Below, in pieces: positions 1 to 7,739 of a stretch of DNA of 15,904 nucleotides (the stretch's first letter is position 1; each line of letters begins with the position of its first letter). The stretch covers positions 1 through 15,904 of the forward strand of contig JAACVA010000023.1 of NCBI GenBank assembly GCA_009992615.1, in the 5' to 3' direction. Origin of the DNA: Rhodobacterales bacterium (GTDB taxonomy: Bacteria; Pseudomonadota; Alphaproteobacteria; Rhodobacterales; Rhodobacteraceae). The translations under genes and the position numbers were made by a program. The notes under the pieces are model-generated. The model saw nothing but the letters and a program-made list of their open reading frames with translations, had not been told where the DNA came from and did no database searches.

Positions 1-68
1 CCAGCGCCGAGGCATGGGTGCTCATCGCCCACATCCGACGCGTCACCCGCTATCTCGCAAGGGCCTGA
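1..68 (+). CDS. C-terminal fragment of an unidentified protein (cut by window edge)
   Basis: The frame starting at base 3 reads 21 residues (SAEAWVLIAHIRRVTRYLARA) to a TGA at 66-68. Third codon positions are mostly G or C, as in the real genes of this window, which favours a coding tail over chance. The sequence is amphipathic with several arginines near the end. It is too short to assign to a family, and the other two plus frames are also open for part of this stretch, so the call is weak. The next feature begins 54 bases later on the same strand. Confidence 0.35.
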   Translation, partial: SAEAWVLIAHIRRVTRYLARA

Positions 69-122
69 GCGCGTTGGCTTAGTTTCGAATCCGACTCTTA
101 GGGCGAACAGGGAGATGAAGCT

Positions 123-263
123 ATGGTCAAGACAATCACAATCGGAAGCTATGTGTCGGTTCAAGGGGTTCTGTTGCGGTCACTGGCTGACGGTCGCGCC
201 GTCGTCCAAGTTGGCGTAAACGAATACACCGGGCGCCTCGTTCAGGACACTACAACAGACTGA
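123..263 (+). CDS. Small 46-residue ORF, function unknown
   Basis: ATG at 123, TGA at 261-263. The start is supported by a strong Shine-Dalgarno core (AGGGAG, about 109-114) at usable spacing. The product begins MVKTITIGSYVSVQG and continues with a repeating pattern of hydrophobic residues between glycines and polar turns (ADGRAVVQVG, then NEYTGRLV). That pattern suggests a small beta-barrel or strand-turn-strand fold rather than a helix. It has no signal peptide, membrane segment or cysteine. Codon third positions are less GC-rich than in the flanking genes. A convincing intrinsic terminator follows at 299-332, so the ORF looks like the last gene of a plus-strand transcript that converges on infB. 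I do not recognise the family and assign no function; similar very short proteins may exist in related genomes but I cannot verify that here. Confidence 0.6.
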   Translation: MVKTITIGSYVSVQGVLLRSLADGRAVVQVGVNEYTGRLVQDTTTD

Positions 264-298
264 ACCTGCAGAAAACACAAGAAACTCTCACGAAATAG

Positions 299-332
299 AA
301 AAAGGACAGTCACTTGGGACTGTCCTTTTTTT
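299..332. terminator. Bidirectional intrinsic terminator between the small ORF and infB
   Basis: GGACAGTC (304-311) pairs perfectly with GACTGTCC (318-325) around a 6-base loop. Flanking A5 (299-303) and T7 (326-332) extend the stem as A-T pairs and supply a U-tract in both directions. It therefore can end the plus-strand transcript of the 46-residue ORF and the minus-strand rimP-nusA-ylxR-infB transcript, whose last stop codon is at 350-352. Confidence 0.9.
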
Positions 333-349
333 GCGGTAAACAACGCTGA

Positions 350-2863
350 TCAGTTGAGGTTTCGCTCAATCTCTTCCCGGGTGAAAATCTCGATCACATC
401 CTTTGGCCGCACATCGTCATAGTTCTCAAAGGCCATGCCGCATTCTTGGCCCGAATGTACTTCAGCCACTTCATCCTTGAAGCGCTTCAGCGTTTTCAGC
501 GTGCCTTCGTGAATCACGGTATGATCACGCAGCAACCGCACACCGGCGCTGCGCCGCGCCACGCCCTCGGTAACCAGACACCCGGCCACCTTGCCGACGT
601 TCGACACCTTGAACACTTCGCGGACTTCGGCATAGCCGATGAAGGTTTCACGCACCTCTGCCGACAACAGACCGCTGGCCGCCGCTTTCACATCATCCAC
701 CAGGTCGTAGATGACCGAGTAATAGCGGATCTCGACACCCTTCTGGTTGGCGGTGTTGCGCGCACTGGCATTGGCCCGCACATTGAAGCCGATGATCGGC
801 GCACCGCTGGCCTCGGCAAGGCCGACGTCTGTCTCGGTGATCGCGCCGACGCCCGAATGCAGGACGCGCACACGCACCTCGTCGTTGCCGATCTTTTCCA
901 TCGCCTGAACGATCGCCTCGGCGCTGCCTTGTACATCCGCCTTGATGAGGATGGGCAGTTCGGCAACGGTCTGATCCGCCTTGGCCTTGGCCATCATCTG
1001 TTCGAGCGTCGTTGCCGCACCCACGGCGGCGCGTTTTTCTTTCGCCGCCTTTTCACGGTATTCCGCGATTTCGCGCGCTTGGGCCTCGGTGTCGACGACG
1101 TTCAGAACATCGCCCGCCTCGGGTGTGCCATTCAGGCCCAATACCTCGACAGGCTCGGAAGGACCGGCCTCGTCGACGCGCTCGCCCTTGTCGTTGACCA
1201 GGGCACGAACTTTGCCCCATTGTTCACCAACGACAAAGATGTCACCGCGCCGTAGAGTGCCGTTTTGCACCAGAACCGTGGCCACGGGGCCGCGGCCCAC
1301 GTCGAGCTGGGCCTCGATCACGGCCCCCATGGCCGCACGTTTTGGGTTGGCCTTGAGGTCAAGCAGTTCAGCCTGAAGGCTGATGGCTTCCAGCAGATTG
1401 TCCAGACCTTGGCCGGTGATGGCCGAAACCTCGACATCCAGAACGTCGCCCGACATCGCCTCAACCACCACTTCGTGGTTCAGAAGGTCGGTCCGCACCT
1501 TGGTCGGGTTTGCGGCAGGACGGTCAATCTTGTTGATTGCCACGATCATCGGCACCTTGGCGGCCTTGGCATGGTGAATCGCCTCGATCGTCTGAGGCAT
1601 CACGGCATCATCGGCCGCAACCACCAAAACCACAATATCGGTCACCTGAGCCCCACGGGCCCGCATCGAAGTGAAGGCCGCGTGGCCAGGTGTGTCAAGG
1701 AACGTCAGATGTGCACCTTTGTCGGTGACCACCTGATAGGCACCGATGTGCTGGGTGATACCACCCGCCTCGCCCGCGACAACCTTGGATTTGCGGATCG
1801 CATCCAACAGAGACGTCTTGCCGTGGTCGACATGGCCCATCACGGTGATGATCGGCGCCCGCGGTTGCAGATCGTCAGGTGCATCCTGAACCATGTCAAT
1901 CACTTGCTCAACGTCGGCATCGGAAACGCGGACCACCTTGTGACCGAATTCCTCGATCACCAGTTCCGCAGTGTCAGCGTCAATTGTCTGATTCTGCGTC
2001 GCCATGACGCCCTCTTTCATCAGCATCTTGACGACGTCTGCGACACGTTCGGCCATGCGATTGGCCAGTTCCTGCACCGTAATCGCCGGGGGCAGGTTGA
2101 CGTTGCGCACAACCTTTTCACGGTCGATGTTCTGACCCATGGCTTTTTGGCGCGCACGCTCCTGCTTGCGCTTCATCTGCGCCATGGAACGTTGCCGGCC
2201 ACCTTCGCCACCGGTCAAAGCCTGGTTCAGCGTCAGCTTGCCGGCGCGGCGCGAATCATCGCGGCCTTTGGTTGGCTTGGCTGTGCGGTCGGCGTCACGG
2301 TCATCGACCTTGCGCGCGGTGGTTGTGGCGCCTTTGTTGCGGCCCGTATCCGCAGCCTTGGCTTCCAGATCGGCGGGAGTCGCGGCGGGCGCGGCGGCGG
2401 GGGCCGGCGCGGCGGCTTTCGCCTTGGCGGCGGCTTCGGCCTTCAGGCGCTGGGCGTCTTCCTCGGCTTTGGCCTTGGCCAATTCCTCGATTTCGCGCTG
2501 CTCGGCCTCTTTCGCCTCGATTTCGGCGCGGCGCCTTTCACGTTCTTCCGAACGTGCCTTTTCCTCGGCCTCACGGGCCGCAGCCTCTTCGCTTTCGCGG
2601 GCGCGGGCGGCGGCAAGCGCCTTCATCCGGCGTTCGAGTTCCGCGTCCGAAATGCCCGCAGGCCGCTTGGACGGATCACCGCCCGCCGCACGACCGGTGC
2701 CACCGGCCGGCTTGTCAGCCGTTGGTTTGGGTACAACTACCCGCTTGCGCTTGGTCTCGACCACGACACTCTTGGTCCGACCATGGCTGAAGCTTTGCTT
2801 CACCTGTCCGGATCGGGGTCCGCCCCGAAGGCCGAGTGTTTTCTTGCCGTCACTATCGCTCAT
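350..2863 (-). CDS. infB: Translation initiation factor IF-2
   Basis: An 837-residue GTPase that brings initiator fMet-tRNA to the 30S subunit and promotes 50S joining in the cytoplasm. The N-terminus (MSDSDGKKTLGLRGG) and the basic block RTKSVVVETKRKRVVV are typical of alphaproteobacterial IF-2. Residues about 72-150 are an Ala/Glu/Arg/Lys-rich charged helix, followed by a low-complexity linker and the conserved IF-2 N2-type region (about 255-325). The G domain shows G1 GHVDHGKT (343-350), the switch region GGITQHIGAY (367-376), G3 DTPGH (390-394), G4 NKID (444-447) and G5 SAI (480-482). Beta-barrel domain II, domain III (about 635-730) and the C-terminal fMet-tRNA-binding domain (about 735-837) follow. 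Length is normal for the group. The ATG overlaps the upstream ylxR stop in an ATGA (2860-2863), implying translational coupling. It is the last gene before the terminator at 299-332. Confidence 0.98.
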   Translation of the reverse strand: MSDSDGKKTLGLRGGPRSGQVKQSFSHGRTKSVVVETKRKRVVVPKPTADKPAGGTGRAAGGDPSKRPAGISDAELERRMKALAAARARESEEAAAREAEEKARSEERERRRAEIEAKEAEQREIEELAKAKAEEDAQRLKAEAAAKAKAAAPAPAAAPAATPADLEAKAADTGRNKGATTTARKVDDRDADRTAKPTKGRDDSRRAGKLTLNQALTGGEGGRQRSMAQMKRKQERARQKAMGQNIDREKVVRNVNLPPAITVQELANRMAERVADVVKMLMKEGVMATQNQTIDADTAELVIEEFGHKVVRVSDADVEQVIDMVQDAPDDLQPRAPIITVMGHVDHGKTSLLDAIRKSKVVAGEAGGITQHIGAYQVVTDKGAHLTFLDTPGHAAFTSMRARGAQVTDIVVLVVAADDAVMPQTIEAIHHAKAAKVPMIVAINKIDRPAANPTKVRTDLLNHEVVVEAMSGDVLDVEVSAITGQGLDNLLEAISLQAELLDLKANPKRAAMGAVIEAQLDVGRGPVATVLVQNGTLRRGDIFVVGEQWGKVRALVNDKGERVDEAGPSEPVEVLGLNGTPEAGDVLNVVDTEAQAREIAEYREKAAKEKRAAVGAATTLEQMMAKAKADQTVAELPILIKADVQGSAEAIVQAMEKIGNDEVRVRVLHSGVGAITETDVGLAEASGAPIIGFNVRANASARNTANQKGVEIRYYSVIYDLVDDVKAAASGLLSAEVRETFIGYAEVREVFKVSNVGKVAGCLVTEGVARRSAGVRLLRDHTVIHEGTLKTLKRFKDEVAEVHSGQECGMAFENYDDVRPKDVIEIFTREEIERNLN

Positions 2864-3492
2864 GTGGTCTTACTTACCTTTCCGATGGTGTCTCCACCGA
2901 CTTCTTCGCGCACGCCTGAAAGCCGAACGGCGTCCTCCCTGAACCTGTCAGTGAGTCCCCCTGCCGCAAGCGCCGCATGTATCACATGTTCCCGACCGAA
3001 TGCCAAACCCAATTCTGGCGCAGTCAGAATCTCGAAAAACGATCCCCGCCCGCCGGGTGGCCGCAGCTTGGATTTGCCGCGGGCCGAACCATCCGATGCC
3101 TGAATCAGGATGGCTGCCTTTTCCTGGTCCAGCCACCCCTTTACCTTCTCATATCCGGCGATGGCCTTGCCCGCCTTGCGCGCCATGGCCAACCGATCGG
3201 TCACACGGCGCAACAAGGCCGCCTCGACATCCGCCACAAGGGTGGGCGGCACCTTCACCTGCTGTTTCGCGCCACGCGAAAACAATTTCTTCTTCACCGC
3301 CAACTCCAGCGCCGCGCGCTCGGCCGACACCCATATCCCGCGCCCCGGCAACTTTTCCGCAAGGTCGGGATAAATCGTGTCATCCGGCCCCACCACAAAG
3401 CGGATCAATCCCCGCTTTGGATTCACCTCGCCTGTCGCAATACACTTGCGCTCGGGGTCGGTATAGTCAGGTTCGCGGCCACCGCGGGTCAT
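2860..3492 (-). CDS. ylxR: YlxR (DUF448) RNA-binding protein fused to an L7Ae-like domain
   Basis: 210 residues. The N-terminal YlxR domain (about 8-90) has the conserved RKCIATG motif (15-21) and LPGRGIWV (48-55). The C-terminal half (about 95-185) resembles the small L7Ae-like RNA-binding domain that in Firmicutes is a separate protein (YlxQ) encoded next to ylxR; DRLAMARKAGKAIAGYEKV and AILIQASDGS are its recognisable parts. The fused arrangement is normal in alphaproteobacteria. Members bind RNA and are linked to the nusA-infB operon; an exact role here is not shown by the sequence. It starts 12 bases after the nusA stop with AAGGG as ribosome binding site, and its TGA overlaps the infB ATG. 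Confidence 0.93.
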   Translation of the reverse strand: MTRGGREPDYTDPERKCIATGEVNPKRGLIRFVVGPDDTIYPDLAEKLPGRGIWVSAERAALELAVKKKLFSRGAKQQVKVPPTLVADVEAALLRRVTDRLAMARKAGKAIAGYEKVKGWLDQEKAAILIQASDGSARGKSKLRPPGGRGSFFEILTAPELGLAFGREHVIHAALAAGGLTDRFREDAVRLSGVREEVGGDTIGKVSKTT

Positions 3493-3504
3493 GGCGATCA
3501 GCCC

Positions 3505-5106
3505 TTACCCTTGGGTCTCGTCAGCGTTGTCATCTTCGCCGGCAAGATCGGCTGGATCGACCCAGCCCAATTGAATCCGGGCCGTCATCACCATATTCTG
3601 CGCCTCTTCGAGAGAAAGGTCAAACTTCTCAAGCACACCGTCATCCTTGACGCGCGCCCCGTCGACGGTTGTCCAGCCTCCGGCCAGTTCCCAGTCGGCG
3701 CAGGTTGCGAAATCTTCCAGCGTCTTCACACCATCCGCAGCCAAGGCCTCCAACATCTGGGGGGTCAAACCTTCAAAATCAATGAGGCTCTGCTCAACAC
3801 CCATGGCACGAGCCGCTTCCAGCGCCTTTCGGTTCTGTTCGTCAAGGTAATCCTTTGCGCGCGCCTGAAGCTCGGCGGCTGTGCTGTCATCCACGCCGTC
3901 AATCACCAACAGCTCGTCAGCTTCGACATAGGCCACTTCTTCGAGGTTGGTAAACCCTTCAGACACCAGAAGCTGGGCAAAGAATTCATCCAGGTCCAGC
4001 GTGTCCATGAACAGCTTGGTGCGTTCTTCAAACTCGGCCTGGCGGCGTTTTGATTCTTCTTCCTCGGTCATGATGTCGATGTCCAGCCCGGTCAGCTGCG
4101 ACGCAAGGCGCACATTCTGACCGCGCCGACCAATCGCCAGGCTCAGTTGTTCGTCGGGCACCACCACTTCGATCCGGCCGGTTTCTTCATCCAGCACCAC
4201 CTTGGACACTTCCGCCGGTTGCAACGCATTGACCAGGAAGGTCGGCATGTCCTCGTTCCACGGGATGATGTCGATCTTCTCGCCCTGAAGCTCGTTCACC
4301 ACGGCCTGCACCCGGCTGCCGCGCATCCCGACGCAGGCGCCTACGGGATCAATGCTGCTGTCATAGGAAATCACAGCGATCTTGGCGCGCGAACCGGGGT
4401 CGCGGGCAACCGCCTTGATCTCGATGATGCCCTCATAGATTTCCGGCACTTCCATCTTGAACAGCTCAGCCATGAACTGTGGATCGGTGCGCGACAGGAA
4501 AATCTGCGGCCCACGCACTTCGCGGCGCACGTCCTTGATATAACACCGCACCCGGTCATTCGGGCGATAGCTTTCGCGCCCGATCTTGTCGTTGCGGCGC
4601 AGAATCCCTTCACCACGACCGATGTCGACGATGATATTGCCGTATTCCTCGCGCTTGACGACACCGTTGATGATGCTGCCTGCACGGTCTTTGAATTCTT
4701 CGTACTGGCGATCACGCTCGGCCTCGCGCACCTTTTGCAAGATCACCTGCTTGGCCGATTGCGCGGCGATGCGGCCCATTTCGACCGGCGGCACCTCGTC
4801 CTTGATTTCGTCGCCCACCTTGGGGTCGGCCAGAAACTGTTTGGCATCCTTGACGGTGAGTTCGGACTGATAATTTTCGACGGCGTCATCTTCGACCACG
4901 GTGCGCACCCGGGTGAACGCGGCGCGGCCCGTCTTGCGATCAATATGGACACGGATGTCCATTTCGCTGCCGTACCGGGACTTGGCGGCGCGGGCGAGGG
5001 ATTCTTCCATGGCCTCGACCACAAGATTGGGATCGATCATCTTTTCGCGTGCCACCGCTTCGGCGGTTTGCAAAAGCTCAAGCTGGTTGGCAGAGGTGAT
5101 CGCCAT
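3505..5106 (-). CDS. nusA: Transcription termination/antitermination protein NusA
   Basis: 533 residues; binds RNA polymerase and nascent RNA, stimulates pausing and intrinsic termination, and joins antitermination complexes. Domains in order: N-terminal polymerase-binding domain (about 1-135, MAITSANQLELLQTAEAVA start), S1 domain (about 139-205, INGVVKREEYGNIIVDIG), KH1 with GACVGMRGSR (256-265), KH2 with AIGRRGQNVRLASQLTG (324-340), then two helix-hairpin-helix repeats of the C-terminal acidic-region type (about 365-425 and 435-515) as in longer proteobacterial NusA. The tail is acidic (DDNADETQG). The ATG lies 3 bases after the rimP stop, with an AGGGAG ribosome binding site inside the end of rimP, so the two are likely translationally coupled. 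The intrinsic terminator in the operon leader makes autoregulation by NusA a reasonable guess. Confidence 0.98.
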   Translation of the reverse strand: MAITSANQLELLQTAEAVAREKMIDPNLVVEAMEESLARAAKSRYGSEMDIRVHIDRKTGRAAFTRVRTVVEDDAVENYQSELTVKDAKQFLADPKVGDEIKDEVPPVEMGRIAAQSAKQVILQKVREAERDRQYEEFKDRAGSIINGVVKREEYGNIIVDIGRGEGILRRNDKIGRESYRPNDRVRCYIKDVRREVRGPQIFLSRTDPQFMAELFKMEVPEIYEGIIEIKAVARDPGSRAKIAVISYDSSIDPVGACVGMRGSRVQAVVNELQGEKIDIIPWNEDMPTFLVNALQPAEVSKVVLDEETGRIEVVVPDEQLSLAIGRRGQNVRLASQLTGLDIDIMTEEEESKRRQAEFEERTKLFMDTLDLDEFFAQLLVSEGFTNLEEVAYVEADELLVIDGVDDSTAAELQARAKDYLDEQNRKALEAARAMGVEQSLIDFEGLTPQMLEALAADGVKTLEDFATCADWELAGGWTTVDGARVKDDGVLEKFDLSLEEAQNMVMTARIQLGWVDPADLAGEDDNADETQG

Positions 5107-5109
5107 GGC

Positions 5110-5712
5110 TCAGTTCTCCCTTGGGGCCGGTGTGGCCGTGTCATCGTCTTCGTCGTCCAGAACGGTTTCCACCGCATCGAACTGGGTTTCGTCGATCTGC
5201 CCGGCATCCTTGCGGGACCGCAGGACATCACGGATCAGATCCTCGGTCAGAATCAGCTTTGCATCCGACAACCAGTCAAAATTCAGCCCGATGGTGCCCT
5301 CTTCGATTTCGATCAGCACATCGTCACCGTCGATTCCGGCAAGGATGCCCTTGAACCGGCGGCGCCCGTCAATCAACTCGGTCGTTTCGATCCGTGCCTC
5401 GTATCCCTGCCAGACATCGAAATCCTTCAGGCGTGTCAATGGCCGGTCGATACCGGGACTGGACACTTCAAGAGTGTAAGCCTCTTCGATCGGGTCTTCG
5501 ACATCCAGATGGGCCGAGACAGCGGTGGAAATGGTGCCGCAGTCGTCCACCTCAATTCCGCCATCGGGTTTGTCGGCCATGATCTGCACCGTGGGTGTCT
5601 TGCCGCCCATATACCGCACGCGCACAAGTTCAAAGCCCAGCCCCTCGATCACCGGAGTGATGATTTCGGCCAGGCGGCGGTCAATGGTGGCTTTTGCGAT
5701 CATGTCGGACAT
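5110..5712 (-). CDS. rimP: Ribosome maturation factor RimP
   Basis: 200 residues from the chosen start; assists late maturation of the 30S subunit. Family landmarks are visible: an N-terminal helix with IDRRLAEIITPVIEGLGFELV, the strand block VQIMADKPDGGIEVDDC, the conserved YTLEVSSPGIDRPLT, and an Sm-like C-terminal domain (FKGILAGIDGDDVLIEIEEG). The tail is acidic and extended (DDEDDDTATPAPREN). I chose ATG at 5712 (MSDMIAKATIDRRL) because relatives begin close to this and an AGG lies upstream; an in-frame ATG at 5742 would add ten residues but sits at the foot of the leader terminator, so it is unlikely. ATG at 5703 is also possible. First gene of rimP-nusA-ylxR-infB. Confidence 0.95.
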   Translation of the reverse strand: MSDMIAKATIDRRLAEIITPVIEGLGFELVRVRYMGGKTPTVQIMADKPDGGIEVDDCGTISTAVSAHLDVEDPIEEAYTLEVSSPGIDRPLTRLKDFDVWQGYEARIETTELIDGRRRFKGILAGIDGDDVLIEIEEGTIGLNFDWLSDAKLILTEDLIRDVLRSRKDAGQIDETQFDAVETVLDDEDDDTATPAPREN

Positions 5713-5742
5713 GGCAGACCTGTATTTCCAAGGATCAGGCAT

Positions 5743-5765
5743 AAAAAAACGGGCGCGCGGCCCGT
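5743..5765 (-). terminator. Intrinsic terminator in the rimP-nusA operon leader (candidate attenuator)
   Basis: Read on the minus strand, ACGGGC, a CGCGC loop and GCCCGT form a 6-bp GC-rich hairpin (arms 5760-5765 and 5749-5754), directly followed by a run of seven T (5743-5749, the first of which pairs in the stem). The plus-strand side has no T-run, so it acts only on minus transcripts. It lies 30 bases before the rimP ATG, and upstream there is only the divergent kinase gene, so any rimP transcript started in the intergenic region must pass it. Two smaller hairpins precede it: CGGG/CCCG at 5787-5790/5798-5801, and a bulged one at 5770-5783. The CCCG arm of the first could instead pair with CGGG of the terminator's 5' arm, a possible but short (4-bp) antiterminator. 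Confidence 0.75.
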
Positions 5766-5820
5766 GAAACTTTCCGGTGGAAGCTTCGGGTTTGGACCCC
5801 GATGCGCCGCTGATGGACCG

Positions 5821-5849
5821 TAGTTAGGGACATATCCCGAAAAACGCAA
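5821..5849 (-). promoter_or_regulatory. Candidate promoter of the rimP-nusA operon
   Basis: On the minus strand TTGCGT (5844-5849) and TAACTA (5821-5826) are separated by exactly 17 bases. Only the TTG of the -35 and the first TA of the -10 match consensus, so this is chosen mainly for spacing and position. It would start the transcript near 5814 and give a leader of about 100 bases that contains the terminator at 5743-5765. The 223-base gap between the rimP and kinase starts must hold divergent promoters; I see no better candidate. Confidence 0.25.
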
Positions 5850-5926
5850 GGGGCATCGCACAGAATGGCAGGAAATCCACCTTACGTTAAGGGATTGGCG
5901 CAATAGTGGTGCGGTCACATACTTGC

Positions 5927-5938
5927 AGGATCACCGTG
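5927..5938 (+). promoter_or_regulatory. Ribosome binding site that decides a GTG start for the hybrid kinase
   Basis: AGGA at 5927-5930 is followed after 5 bases by an in-frame GTG (5936-5938). Other in-frame starts are GTG 5906 and 5909 (AAGGGA at 5889-5894 is about 11 bases upstream of the first, longer than ideal) and ATG 5981, which has no evident ribosome binding site and would remove residues just before the first membrane segment. Confidence 0.5.
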
Positions 5939-7684
5939 CCCAGCGCTTCGTTTCTTGATTCTCTGGTTCGCCAGATCGACATGTCCCATCGCGATTTGAC
6001 CATGCGGTTGGTGTCGGTCACCGCGTCTTTTGCCTTTGGTACAGTCATCGTCGATCCGCACCTGATGTTCCTGCTCTATCTTCTGTATGCGACAAGTGAA
6101 ATCATCGGTGCCGCATCGATTCTTCACCTCAAGCGCGGCTTTTCACGGGTCTGGTACGCGGTACAGTTCCTGTCCTGCGCGATTGGCAGCGCCGCATTGA
6201 TGGTTGTTCCCGTAATGGCATGGTCCCACCATAGCGGCGCAGCAGCCGTGTTTGCCTTCGCTGTGTTCTTTGGTTCGATCATGCATGTGATCGTCGTGCG
6301 ATCATATCATCTGCCGCTGACCCTCGCGATCATCCTGCCCATCATGGTTGCCGGATTGATCATCGCACAGCAGGAAATGAACGATGAAACCGACCCCGCA
6401 ATCTATCTGTCTGCTATGGGTGCGTTTCTGGTGCTGTGTTTCTATGTCACCCGCGGCATATTTGAAATGCACAGGATGCGGCAATCCCTGGTTGCCGCGC
6501 GCAACACCGCCGAAGAGGCAAGCCGCGCCAAAAGCCGTTTTGTTGCCTCGATGAGCCATGAAATCCGCACCCCCCTGAACGGAATCCTCGGGGTGGCGCA
6601 ACTGGCCGTCGAAGATGCGCAAACCGCCCGCGAAAAGGACCGCGCCGAGGTGCTGTACAGTTCTGCCCTCACCCTGCGCGCGCTGGTCGACGATGTGCTG
6701 GACCACGCCAAGATCGAAGCTGGCAAGATGCAGATAAAACCCGGCCCAACCGATATTCGGCAACTGGTGCACACCGTTACGCGGCTTTTTGCCGATCTCG
6801 CCCGGGCCAAGGGTCTGGAGCAGCAGGTCAAGATTGACCCGGACATTCCGCCGCTTTTGTTGATGGACGGTCTGCGCGTGCGGCAGATCGTATCGAATCT
6901 GATGTCGAACGCGATCAAGTTCACCGACGCAGGGCGGATTTGTCTGCATCTGTTCCGGTATAACACCCCGTCAGGTGACCATATCTGTTTCGAGGTGAAA
7001 GACACCGGACAGGGCATGACACTAGCAGATCAGGCGCAGCTGTTCAGGTCGTTTTCTCAGGTCGATACCAACACCGAAAGGGCAGCGGGGGGCACCGGCC
7101 TTGGCCTGGTCATTTCACGCGGGCTGGCCCAGATGATGAATGGGGATCTGACCGTGCAATCCAAGGTCGGGCATGGCACCAAATTCTGCTTTGCAATGCC
7201 GTTGGTCCTGCCCGATCCACTGACGGCACAGGCCATGCCCGGCCCCGCCCCGGACCAGATCAACGCCCTCGCGGCGCTCAGCCTGACAGCGCAGCGGGTG
7301 CTTCTGGTCGATGACAATCGCGCCAACCGCATGATCGCACGGGCCTTCCTCGAAAAGGCCCAGATGCATGTCACCGAAGCCGACAGTGGCGCCAGCGCCT
7401 TGGCCTTCCTGCGGACCAAAGACTGTGATCTGGTCCTTCTGGACATGCATATGCCCGATCTCAGCGGCCTTGAAACCCTGGAACAGTTGCGCACCTTGCC
7501 ATTGCCTGCTGGAAATGTACCGGTTATCGCGCTGACTGCCGACGCAGCCGCAGAAGACCGCGAATTCTATCTTTCTTCCGGGTTGGACGGCTATCTGTCA
7601 AAGCCGCTGAGCAAAACCGACATGTTTCACGAAATCGCACGTGTCTTGCGTCGGCACGCGGTTGCTGAACTGGCGGCAGAATGA
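5936..7684 (+). CDS. Membrane-bound hybrid sensor histidine kinase with C-terminal receiver
   Basis: 582 residues from GTG 5936. The first ~175 residues contain about five or six hydrophobic segments (starting near 25, 45, 75, 100, 126 and 158) with short loops and no large periplasmic sensor, so the signal may be sensed in or near the membrane. A short linker helix leads to the HisKA domain with phospho-acceptor His208 in SMSHEIRTPLNG. The ATPase domain has the N box NLMSNAIKFT (321-330), DTGQG (356-360) and GTGLGL (386-391). The receiver (about 454-572) has acidic residues in LLVDDN, phospho-acceptor Asp503 in LLDMHMP, and Lys556 in SKP. There is no Hpt domain or separate response regulator alongside, so its output partner lies elsewhere. 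It is divergent from rimP and convergent with the ABC importer. The input signal is unknown. Confidence 0.92.
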   Translation: MPSASFLDSLVRQIDMSHRDLTMRLVSVTASFAFGTVIVDPHLMFLLYLLYATSEIIGAASILHLKRGFSRVWYAVQFLSCAIGSAALMVVPVMAWSHHSGAAAVFAFAVFFGSIMHVIVVRSYHLPLTLAIILPIMVAGLIIAQQEMNDETDPAIYLSAMGAFLVLCFYVTRGIFEMHRMRQSLVAARNTAEEASRAKSRFVASMSHEIRTPLNGILGVAQLAVEDAQTAREKDRAEVLYSSALTLRALVDDVLDHAKIEAGKMQIKPGPTDIRQLVHTVTRLFADLARAKGLEQQVKIDPDIPPLLLMDGLRVRQIVSNLMSNAIKFTDAGRICLHLFRYNTPSGDHICFEVKDTGQGMTLADQAQLFRSFSQVDTNTERAAGGTGLGLVISRGLAQMMNGDLTVQSKVGHGTKFCFAMPLVLPDPLTAQAMPGPAPDQINALAALSLTAQRVLLVDDNRANRMIARAFLEKAQMHVTEADSGASALAFLRTKDCDLVLLDMHMPDLSGLETLEQLRTLPLPAGNVPVIALTADAAAEDREFYLSSGLDGYLSKPLSKTDMFHEIARVLRRHAVAELAAE

Positions 7685-7717
7685 AAAACGCCCCGCCAAG
7701 AAAAGGCAGGGCGTTTT
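7685..7717. terminator. Bidirectional terminator between the kinase and the ABC importer operon
   Basis: AAAACGCCC (7685-7693) pairs with GGGCGTTTT (7709-7717) and GCC (7695-7697) with GGC (7705-7707), with one C-A mismatch and a 7-base A-rich loop. It begins right at the kinase stop codon and provides T-runs on both strands (four on plus, five on minus), matching its place between convergent genes. Confidence 0.85.
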
Positions 7718-7739
7718 CGTGACAGGCCGGGTGGCTCGC

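Noticed and set aside
84..94. TTCGAATCC, resembling a tRNA T-loop
   Set aside because: The five bases on each side do not pair, and there is no anticodon arm or CCA-bearing acceptor stem around it, so it is not a tRNA gene.
1265..3103. Plus-strand open frame of 612 codons opposite infB
   Set aside because: It is antisense to a certain IF-2 gene with every G motif. Its product is a His/Arg/Gly-rich composition typical of a shadow frame in GC-rich DNA, and it runs across the infB-ylxR junction.
4147..5823. Plus-strand open frame of 558 codons opposite nusA and rimP
   Set aside because: It is antisense to two well-identified genes and their leader, has no recognisable domain, and is a product of high GC at the third codon position.
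5743..5935. A tRNA gene at the head of the nusA operon, as metY in E. coli
   Set aside because: I looked for a cloverleaf on the minus strand. The hairpin at 5787-5801 has a 7-base loop but only a 4-bp stem and no T-loop consensus, and no acceptor stem is present.
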